A DNA stretch of 64,000 bases from Bog-473 sp963730785 (GTDB taxonomy: Bacteria; Actinomycetota; Acidimicrobiia; Acidimicrobiales; RAAP-2): assembly GCA_963730785.1 (NCBI GenBank), contig CAVSTF010000006.1:219535-283534 (forward strand), in the 5' to 3' direction. The notes under the pieces were generated by a model, which ran no database searches, had not been told where the DNA came from, and was given only the letters and a program-made list of their open reading frames with translations. Below, in pieces: positions 55,504-62,804 of this stretch. The position numbers and the translations under genes were made by a program. The stretch's first letter is position 1. The number at the start of each line of letters is the position of its first letter.

Positions 55504-55996
55504 ATGGGCTTTATGGCACGCATTGATATTCCTGAAGGCGAGGGCGGCGACGCCGTGCAGATCTGGTCACTCCGTCCCGAGATGGGTTCGGCGGTGAATC
55601 GGCTGGTCCATGCCGCCTACAACCAGAGCATCCTGCCGGTGCGGGTCCGTGAGGCGGCCCGGATGCGGATTGCCCAACTGAACGACTGCACCGTATGCTC
55701 TGGCCTTTCGGGCGGACACGGTCAAGGCCCAGGGTGTGACCGAGGACTTCTACTGCCACGTCGGCACGCACGACGACGGGCAAGCCTTCAACGAGCAAGA
55801 GCGCCTGGCCATGGACTATGCCGAGCGATTCGCCCTTGACCATCTGAGCATTGATGACGACTACATGCAGCAGTTGAGGGGGGCCTTCACCGATCCGGAG
55901 ATCCTCGACCTCACGATCTGTCTCAGCGCCTTCTTGGGGTTGGGACGTACCTTGCGAGTGCTCGGCATCACCGAGACGTCGCTGACCAACGTCTGA
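55504..55996 (+). CDS. Carboxymuconolactone decarboxylase/AhpD-like protein (one frameshift)
   Basis: About 164 aa. VNRLVHAAYNQSILPVRVREAARMRIAQLNDCTVCSG contains the redox CXXC of AhpD-like proteins; after an indel near 55700 come VTEDFYCHVGTH, LAMDYAERFALDHLSIDDDY and DLTICLSAFLGLGRTLRVLGI. Probably a peroxidase-type or alkylhydroperoxidase-like protein. Start ATG 55504. Confidence 0.85.
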
Positions 55997-55998
55997 AA

Positions 55999-56633
55999 CT
56001 AGTCAGACGAGGAATCGGCGAGGGCCAGGACGGCCGCACTGACTGAGATCGCCACCAGGCTGACGAATTGTCCTTGTCTGGTTTACGTGAGACCAACCAC
56101 GATTCGACGGCAGTGAAGACGAACCCAATGACGCCGTCCAGGACCACGACCAGTTCATCGGTGTCGACATCCACGTTGAGTAGTCCGACGACCATCCATG
56201 CCCCCTCATGAATTACTCGGACCAAGGCGTTCTCCAGCAGACCACGTTCGCTGATGCGGATATTGCGAATCAAGAATGCGTAGAGATTGGGGTTCTCTTC
56301 GATGAGGGTGACGATGACGTCAATGGTGACGTGGATCGCTTCCTCGAAGGTGACCGAGGATCCGGGGGTGAACCGGCTGAAGGTCATATCCGTGACCTGC
56401 TCGGCCAACACCTCAGCGATGGCGTCCACCATGCCGTTCTTGCCGCCGAATTCGGTGTACAGGATGGGTTTGCTGACCCCGGCCACTTTGGCGATCTGGT
56501 CGATGGACACCTCCGGACCAAACTCGGAGATGGCTTCAACGGTCGCCGCGATCAAGTGGCGGCGGTGTTCCGCTCGCTGATCCTCGTTACGGGGCGGCCG
56601 ACCCTGGCGGGCGGTCCCCGGCGTTTTGGCCAT
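55999..56633 (-). CDS. TetR-family transcriptional regulator (one frameshift)
   Basis: About 211 aa. RRHLIAATVEAISEFGPEVSIDQIAKVAGVSKPILYTEFGGKNGMVDAI is a full TetR HTH; the ligand domain follows. An indel near 56065 gives a false end; the corrected frame ends with VSLVAISVSAAVLALAD and a TAG at 56001-55999. Overlaps and follows the metal-dependent hydrolase gene, which suggests an autoregulated two-gene operon. Confidence 0.87.
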
Positions 56634-57540
56634 CCCCCACGATGTCACCTGCTGACCAACCGAGTCGCCCTACGAAAGAACTTTCTCGGCCCTGGCAGTC
56701 GTGGTCATGGCTGGGGCGAGTCGCTGCCCGCCATTCCGTGACGAGTCCGTCGGTGTCGAGATCACGAGGGTGAAAGCTCGGGTTGACGTATTTGATCAGC
56801 ATGCGATTGGACTTCCGACCGACCATTTGCTGACGGACATAGTTGTGCCGAAATTGCTTCCAGGCGTTCCGATCAATAGAACGTCGATCACCAATGAGGG
56901 CTCTTACGTAGCCTCGCAGCACCACGCTGCCGAATCCCACGCCGGCAAACAGGACACCGAGTAGGCGCACGCCGTAGTTGCCGCTTACCTCGTTGAAGAG
57001 GTCGTAAGCCACATCCTTGTGTTCCAGCTCTTCCAGGGCATGCCAGGTGATGAGAAGGTCGAACGCCTCCGAAGGGAACAGGGTTGTACACGTTTGCTCG
57101 TCGCCCAAGACGTTGTGGGCGAGCACGGAGGTGAAGTGCTCGGAGGCCGAAGTAACGGCCAGTTGAATTGATTTGGGGAGCCGCTGCATCCGCTTCGATA
57201 CCTTCAAGAGGTCAGCATCGAGCCGTACGGTCGGGTAGCCGAGTTCGGCCAGCCTCGAGTTAAAGGCGCGATGTTGCTGCCCGTGCACCGATTCCTGTCC
57301 GATGAACCCCTTGACCTTGCGCTTTAGTGCATCGTCGTGCTCGATGGCACCACGAAAGTTCTTAACGGAGTCGACAAAGAAATCTTCACCATTGGGAAAT
57401 ACGGCAGAGAGCGCAGCCAGGAAGTGACTGCCAATCGGGTCCCCAGGCACAATCCAGCGTTCGACTTCGGCATGGGCCAGGTCGACATTGGGTCGGCGAA
57501 CCGGGATGCCCTCGGGGCGTTGTGTGACGGCGATGGACAT
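56587..57540 (-). CDS. Predicted metal-dependent hydrolase (PF10118-like)
   Basis: About 300 aa or slightly more. GSHFLAALSAVFPNGEDFFVDSV, GFIGQESVHGQQH, ASEHFTSVLAHNVL, and LITWHALEELEHKDVAYDLF: E/H pairs in four helices form the di-metal site of this uncharacterised family (ferritin-like). The C-terminal 15-20 residues run over the TetR start and may be misread because of an indel. Start ATG 57540 with GGAGGG before it. Confidence 0.85.
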   Translation of the reverse strand: MSIAVTQRPEGIPVRRPNVDLAHAEVERWIVPGDPIGSHFLAALSAVFPNGEDFFVDSVKNFRGAIEHDDALKRKVKGFIGQESVHGQQHRAFNSRLAELGYPTVRLDADLLKVSKRMQRLPKSIQLAVTSASEHFTSVLAHNVLGDEQTCTTLFPSEAFDLLITWHALEELEHKDVAYDLFNEVSGNYGVRLLGVLFAGVGFGSVVLRGYVRALIGDRRSIDRNAWKQFRHNYVRQQMVGRKSNRMLIKYVNPSFHPRDLDTDGLVTEWRAATRPSHDHDCQGRESSFVGRLGWSAGDIVGDGQNAGDRPPGSAAP

Positions 57541-57572
57541 GGCTGCATCCCTCCACGAGAAGTTCCCTACCA

Positions 57573-57601
57573 TTTATATTACTAATAGTAGGAAAAGTCA
57601 A
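57573..57601 (-). promoter_or_regulatory. Promoter with palindromic operator for the hydrolase/TetR operon
   Basis: Minus strand: -35 TTGACT (57601-57596), 17-nt spacer, -10 TATAAA (57578-57573). The spacer contains the palindrome TACTAATAGTA (57580-57590), a likely site for the TetR protein encoded downstream. A 32-nt leader with GGAGGG follows. Confidence 0.72.
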
Positions 57602-57638
57602 TGGCTGCGGGTCATCGAAAGATCAAAACAGGTCGCAA

Positions 57639-59219
57639 CTAGTGGTTGTCACCGTGACCATGACCGTGTTGTTTGACCGGCGGCCCCTTTTTCGGAGCAG
57701 TCGAAGGCGTAGGTGCTGGAGGGATGGCGACGGCAACCGTGACGGCACTTCCGGTCGGGACCTGCCCACTCGGAGAAACCGAGACGACGGTGCCCGGAGC
57801 AGCGGTTGATATCACCGGGACCTCGGTCGGTACGAGGCCCAATTGGGTCAAACTGGTCGATGCGGCGGCGTATGGCTGTCCTACCAGCGCGGTTGCATCG
57901 ACTTCCACCTGGCCGTTTGACGTCGTCAAGACCACTTGTTGCCCAGCGGGCACCATGACTCCGAGGTCCGGGCGTTGGGATAGGACGGTCCCTGACGCCT
58001 TCGTGCTGTCGACCTGAACGATGTGCGCCCGTAGCCCGATTGTCTTGAGGCGGGCGGTTGCGGTGGAAACCGACAACCCAGTCACGCGCGGTATGCGAAC
58101 GCTCAGGGGACCCGAGGGCAACAGCACCAGAATGAGGACCACGACAAGAAGAGCCAATACACCTGCATAGAGGGTCCTGCTTCTGTGCCAGGGCAGGCGA
58201 GTCCGATACACCGTCGTCCGTTGGGCCGACTTCGGGGCAGCAAGGACGGCAGTGGCGGTGGGCGATCCATCTAATTGTGTCTTGCCCATGTCAGGTTCGC
58301 TCACCAAGGTGTCGTCGAGCGCTAATGGCCCACCCGCTGCCATGGTCTCGGTTCCTCGGGAGTCATATGCCGACAGGTTGTTGCGAAGGACCTCCACCCG
58401 GATGGCGACCTCCGCGCACGAAGCCGGCCGCGCTTGCGGATCCTTCGCCAGCATCTGCATCACGAGATCTCGGACGGCCGGAGGCGCCGTCGAAGGAAGC
58501 GGCGGCACCTCCTCGTTGAGGTGCGACATCGCCACCGTCATCGGTTCGGCATGGGGGAAGGGAGTGCGCCCGGACAAGCAGAGATAGATGACCACGCCAA
58601 GGGCGTACAGATCGGACGCCCTTGTCGCAGTTTGACCCTTCAATTGTTCCGGCGCCATGTATTGAACCGTGCCCAGCATGGTGCCGGTTTGGGTGAGTGC
58701 ACCGGCATCGGCCGCACGGGCAATACCGAAGTCGGTGATCTTCACCCGTCCATCGGACCGGATCAGGATGTTGGCCGGCTTGATATCCCGGTGAACTATG
58801 TCCTGGTCGTGAGCAACCTGCAGCGCCTCGGCTACCTCACCAAGTACTTGGAGCGCTTGATCAACTCCAAGTACACCAACCCGATGCAAAAGTTGATTGA
58901 GCGATTCACCGTCAATGAGCTCCATGACGATGTAGGCGAGGTACTCACCATTGGCAGCTATTTCCTCGCCGTAATCAAATACCGACGCGATGCCGGGATG
59001 GGAAAGGCCGGCGGCCGACTGAGCTTCAAGCCGAAATCGTTGTCGAAACGTCGCATCGTCACCGTACGAAGTCTTCGCGATTTTAACCGCAACCTTGCGC
59101 TTAAGTAACTGGTCTTCAGCCGACCAAACATCCCCCATCGCACCACCGGCCATGCGTTCTTGAAGACTGTACCGTCCCCCAGAAATTAGAAGTGCATCGC
59201 CACCGTGCAAGAGGGACAT
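57639..59219 (-). CDS. PASTA-domain transmembrane Ser/Thr protein kinase (PknB-like)
   Basis: 526 aa. Kinase domain 17-280: glycine loop MAGGAMGDVW, Lys46 in VAVK, HRDIKPAN (143-150), DFG (163-165), APEQ (189-192). Juxtamembrane linker, one transmembrane helix about 350-368 (YAGVLALLVVVLILVLLP), then two extracellular PASTA repeats (about 374-434 and 438-500) and a His-rich tail. PASTA kinases sense muropeptides or lipid II and control growth and division. All catalytic residues are present. Confidence 0.95.
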   Translation of the reverse strand: MSLLHGGDALLISGGRYSLQERMAGGAMGDVWSAEDQLLKRKVAVKIAKTSYGDDATFRQRFRLEAQSAAGLSHPGIASVFDYGEEIAANGEYLAYIVMELIDGESLNQLLHRVGVLGVDQALQVLGEVAEALQVAHDQDIVHRDIKPANILIRSDGRVKITDFGIARAADAGALTQTGTMLGTVQYMAPEQLKGQTATRASDLYALGVVIYLCLSGRTPFPHAEPMTVAMSHLNEEVPPLPSTAPPAVRDLVMQMLAKDPQARPASCAEVAIRVEVLRNNLSAYDSRGTETMAAGGPLALDDTLVSEPDMGKTQLDGSPTATAVLAAPKSAQRTTVYRTRLPWHRSRTLYAGVLALLVVVLILVLLPSGPLSVRIPRVTGLSVSTATARLKTIGLRAHIVQVDSTKASGTVLSQRPDLGVMVPAGQQVVLTTSNGQVEVDATALVGQPYAAASTSLTQLGLVPTEVPVISTAAPGTVVSVSPSGQVPTGSAVTVAVAIPPAPTPSTAPKKGPPVKQHGHGHGDNH

Positions 59220-59508
59220 CGGTGACTGACTCCCACTTTTCGGTACGCGCCGACGTCATCGCTGGTCGTTCCGACTAAGAGTTGCTGTTGGCGTTGTCAT
59301 ACCCATAAATGCCCGCATTTCCAACGTGCACTTGCCCGGATTGAGTCGATTCGAAACGTCGATTGCGAATCCTGCCTTTTCCATTCGATCAATGGGAAAG
59401 AGGATCATTCCAGACCGGAGAATCTTTCTGACACGGAGGTTTCTCACCACAATTGTTTGGGCAATACGGATGTGGGTTGACAAGCGACCCAAAGGAGGAC
59501 GAAGTCCG

Positions 59509-59771
59509 ATGGGTATTGGTACAAGCATTGTGGTTTTTGCGGTTGGCGCAATCTCAAGTTCGCCGTCACGGTTAGCTCCACGCATTTCAACGTCAATACC
59601 ATTGGCGTGATTCTGATGATCGTTGGAGCGGTGGGGTTTGTACTTTCGTTGATTTTCTGGGGCTCATGGGGTGGATTCGGTGGTGGCTACCGACGCACTC
59701 GTGACACGACGGTCGTGCAGGGAGACGGTCTCGGCGGGACGATCGCCACTCGGGATCGGGAAGTTATTTGA
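59509..59771 (+). CDS. DUF6458 family small membrane protein (one frameshift)
   Basis: About 87 aa with two transmembrane helices. MGIGTSIVVFAVGAI then, after one missing base near 59557, KFAVTVSSTHFNVNTIGVILMIVGAVGFVLSLIFW and the family tail YRRTRDTTVVQGDG. AAAGGAGG precedes the ATG by about 11 nt. Function unknown; DUF6458 proteins are common in Actinobacteria. One of the few cases here that looks like a deletion rather than an insertion. The 289 bp upstream (59220-59508) show no other gene I can support. Confidence 0.75.
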
Positions 59772-59791
59772 TCGAACTGTCCAGGGGGGAG

Positions 59792-59828
59792 AACAGGCTC
59801 GGCGCCACGATGTGGCGCCGAGCCTGTT
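59792..59828. terminator. 17-bp perfect hairpin downstream of DUF6458
   Basis: AACAGGCTCGGCGCCAC, loop GAT, then the exact complement GTGGCGCCGAGCCTGTT. It lies 20 bp after the DUF6458 stop. Stability would be very high; no T-run follows, so termination would be of the non-canonical actinobacterial hairpin type. Could function in both directions. Confidence 0.75.
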
Positions 59829-59909
59829 ACCTGGCTTCGCGCCAGATGAAAGTCCGGTCCAAGCGACGATCGGACGGAGGCCGAACGGCCAACGAATGGA
59901 CCATTCACC

Positions 59910-61194
59910 ATGTCGAGGACGACTGAGATGTCGGATCCCACGATTGAGCCCGATCGCGCTTCGACTCGCTACCACATTGGTGAGCAATTGGCGCAAGATG
60001 GTCACGTTCAGATTGTGGCGGCCGATGATCGTCTCCTACACCGCAGGGTCAGCATTGCTATCTGCAATGGATCGGACGTTGAGCGCTCAACCTTCACGCG
60101 GCACGGTCAAGCAGTGGGACGTATCAGCTCGAAGTTCATTGTCAACATTTACGACAGTGGCCATCTTGGGGAGCATCCCTACGTCGTATTCGAGCGGCCA
60201 GCTTTTACCTTTGCAGACATATTCGGCTCAGCAGGCCACCAGCATCCAGCGGTCAACCTTCCAGAGGTTGCCCGCGAACTCAAAGAGGCAATCGCCTGCT
60301 TCCGGTTAGCGGGGGTCGACTATGGAGTGTTGCGACCTTCGATAATCGGAGTAACTGAAGATGGACAGCTGAGACTGAGTCCTTGGCCACTTGACGAGGC
60401 AAGTCAGGCCGACTCGTTGATGCCCCCTGCATTTGATTCGGGGAATGACGAAACACAGATTTCCGCACTGCTCGCTATGGCGAGCGGGCCGACCGCTTCA
60501 AGGTCGGGCCACACTGGAGTCTGAGTACCCTACGGTGCTGAATACGTGGGTCAACGCCGGGATGGCCGTCGGAAATGCACCGGTCGTATACGCAGACCCG
60601 GTGACGGCACAAGTGGACATTGTCCGACACCTTCATGGGCGGCGTGTGACCACCTCGGGAAGGTCTAGGTGGACGAGCCGTTCTCGGGTGGGATTGGTCG
60701 CAGGGGCTGCGGGGGTGATCGTAGTGGCAACGCTCACGCTGGTTCTCCCGAGCCTTTCTGATCGTTCCGGTGTGTTGGGACAAAAGGATCGCAACCCGGT
60801 TGCGGGCGCCGCGACCTCGGGTCGCTCGAAAGTGGCTCCGGCTACTTCGCCCACGACCAATCGAATCTCCAATCTTCCACTGGCGCCCGTTCACACGATC
60901 ATCGGCGAGTCACCGAATACGCCAAACGGTTCGACGGCGACTGCCAATCAAGCTACGGCGTTGGTCACGCCAACGACGAATGCGGTGAACTCTTCGTCGA
61001 CAGTGGCGACCGCAGTCGGAGCAACAACAACCACCACCACGACCTCGCCAATAAGTACGCCTCCGCCAAGTCCAACGACTACAACGACGCCAACAACAGC
61101 GCCGTCGCCCGCTCCATCCACAACCACGACCACAGCGGTCACAGACAACACACCGACGACTTCTAGCGCAACGGCAATTTCACCCAACCCTTAG
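59910..61194 (+). CDS. Transmembrane pseudokinase with Thr/Pro-rich extracellular tail (frameshifted)
   Basis: Residues 18-165 follow the kinase fold (YHIGEQLAQDGHVQIVAADD in place of the glycine loop, FIVNIYDSGHLGEHPYVVFE) but every catalytic element is lost: VAVK reads VSIA, the HRDxKPxN loop reads YGVLRPSII, and DFG reads SPW. After one or more indels at 60480-60520 the frame continues LESEYPTVLNTWVNAG, a transmembrane helix (VGLVAGAAGVIVVATLTLVL) and about 140 residues rich in Thr, Pro and Ser. A pseudokinase in a kinase neighbourhood suggests a scaffold or sensor partner of the PASTA kinase. Start ATG 59910 or 59928. Confidence 0.72.
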
Positions 61195-61435
61195 CAAGGT
61201 GCGCCGAGTCTCATGCCGGCACGAGTGTGAGCTATGTGACAAATATGGATATCCAGATATCTGTGAGTCGAGTTCCGGCACCATTTCCATGAGGGCTCCC
61301 TCAACGAGATCCGAGCGAATTTCGCCCAACTTTTCCGTATTTGGGATCCAGGTTGGGAGAGTGGGCGAGTTCGATCTAACCTTTAGCTCACGCCTAAGGC
61401 GCGGACGTCCCCGCGGATGTTGACGCGGCAGTCCC

Positions 61436-61507
61436 GCCCCCGTAGCTCAGGGGATAGAGCATCGGTTTCCTAAACCGTGTGCGCAAGTTCGAATCTTGCC
61501 GGGGGCG
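61436..61507 (+). tRNA. tRNA-Arg (anticodon CCT)
   Basis: 72 nt cloverleaf: acceptor GCCCCCG/CGGGGGC, D-stem GCTC/GAGC, anticodon stem CGGT/ACCG with loop TTCCTAA (CCT at the centre), T-stem GCAAG/CTTGC with loop TTCGAAT. Discriminator G; CCA is not encoded. A tyrosine integrase gene starts 100 bp downstream, so its 3' part is a likely attachment site. Confidence 0.95.
61483..61507 (+). other. Putative attachment site (att) at the tRNA-Arg 3' end
   Basis: Inferred from position: tyrosine integrases commonly recombine in the T-arm and 3' acceptor of the neighbouring tRNA. The duplicated copy that would mark the other boundary is not within this window, so the core cannot be defined. Just past it, 61570-61590 carries a short direct repeat (GGGAATCTCTT / GGGAATCCCTG) that could be an integrase arm site. 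Confidence 0.4.
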
Positions 61508-61606
61508 CTCGCAAAGGAGCAGGTTAATAGCACTATTTGCGCTGCTTCGTTCCTCGTAACGTAGATGATGGGAATCTCTTGGGAATCCCTGATAATTTGA
61601 GACCCG

Positions 61607-62767
61607 ATGAGGGGTCATCTGGAGGATCGGGGTAAGAACGTCTGGCGGGCAAAGGTCTATGCCGGTCGACAGAGCGACGGGCGACGTGTGTACCTAACTC
61701 GCACCATCCACGGCACAAAGCGTTTTGCCGAAGACAGGCTTGCCGAACTACTACTCGAAGCGGGTCGCAGCGACCAGGTAACGACCGATGGGACGTTGAC
61801 CGATCTCGTGAATAAGTGGCGTCCGATCGCAGAGCTGAACCTCTCGCCAACAACTTGGCACGAATACGACCGTCTCCTGGAAAAGCGGATTCTGCCTCGG
61901 TTTGGCAATACCAAAGTGAGGGCGATTCGAGCCGCCGACATCGACGCCTTCTACGCGGAGTTGCAGCGTGGTGGGAAGAGCAATGGCGGCCCGCTCGGCG
62001 CCCAGAGCATTCGGCACATCCACGCCCTATTGCGCAGGCTTATGAATCAAGCAGTTCGCTGGGGATGGATTGGAACGAGTCCCGTCGTTCGAGCCACCCC
62101 GCCGCGAGTGCCTCGGCACGAGTTGACCATTCCTCAGCCGGAAGATGTGGCAAGGCTCATCGCAAAGGCAGATGAAAGCGAAAGCGATCTCGCCTGTTTC
62201 ATTAGATTGGCGGTCATCACTGGCGCCCGTCGTGGCGAGGTGTGTGCGCTTCGATGGACTGACATCGATATGGAGGCTGCAAGCATCAATATTTCACGTT
62301 CCCTCGTTGGAGAGCGGATCGACGAGTTGGTTGAGAAGGACACCAAGACGCACGCCAGTCGTCGAATCTCCATTGATCCCACGACGCTCCAAAGTCTCAA
62401 ATTGCAGCGTCAGAGATGTGAGGAGTTTGCTCGTATTGCCAAGACGAAGCTTCCTGCTGACGCCTTTGTCTTCTCAGACTCATCCGACGGAGGCATACCG
62501 TGGCGTCCGAACCGAGTCACACACACGTTCATGCGTCTTTGTGGCGACGTGGGACTATCGGATGTCCGGCTTCATGACTTACGCCACTTCGCTGCTACCC
62601 GTCTTTTGGCGGCTGGAGTGCCGGTCAATACGGTTGCTGGCCGTCTCGGCCACGCCAATGCCGCAACCACGCTTAATGTCTACGCCCACTTCCTCGAATC
62701 CTCGGACGTATCAGCTGCCCAAGTTCTCGGGACTTTGCTTGACATTGCACCGCTGAAGTTCGCGTAA
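61607..62767 (+). CDS. Tyrosine recombinase/phage-type integrase
   Basis: 386 aa. N-terminal arm-binding domain (MRGHLEDRGKNVWRAKVYAG), SAM-like core-binding domain (about 63-160) and catalytic domain with R208 (GARRGE), K247 region (KTHASRRIS), H323-x2-R326 (LHDLRHFAATRL), H349 (GRLGHAN) and nucleophile Y359 (LNVYAH). All residues intact, and the frame is undamaged. Base composition is visibly lower in GC than the genes to the left. Placed straight after tRNA-Arg, it marks the end of an integrated element. Confidence 0.95.
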   Translation: MRGHLEDRGKNVWRAKVYAGRQSDGRRVYLTRTIHGTKRFAEDRLAELLLEAGRSDQVTTDGTLTDLVNKWRPIAELNLSPTTWHEYDRLLEKRILPRFGNTKVRAIRAADIDAFYAELQRGGKSNGGPLGAQSIRHIHALLRRLMNQAVRWGWIGTSPVVRATPPRVPRHELTIPQPEDVARLIAKADESESDLACFIRLAVITGARRGEVCALRWTDIDMEAASINISRSLVGERIDELVEKDTKTHASRRISIDPTTLQSLKLQRQRCEEFARIAKTKLPADAFVFSDSSDGGIPWRPNRVTHTFMRLCGDVGLSDVRLHDLRHFAATRLLAAGVPVNTVAGRLGHANAATTLNVYAHFLESSDVSAAQVLGTLLDIAPLKFA

Positions 62768-62804
62768 ACCAGTGAGAAATCCGAAACCCAGCAAATAGCG
62801 ATGC

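Noticed and set aside
53932..55839. 635-codon plus-strand frame opposite ahcY
   Set aside because: Shadow of ahcY; only its last part coincides with the real carboxymuconolactone-type gene starting at 55504.
59256..59585. 109-codon minus-strand frame opposite DUF6458
   Set aside because: No motif, and it covers the DUF6458 gene with its good ribosome binding site on the other strand.
60970..61190. Thr/Pro codon-repeat region as a tandem-repeat or mobile-element signature
   Set aside because: It is in frame with a membrane protein and encodes a typical low-complexity extracellular tail.
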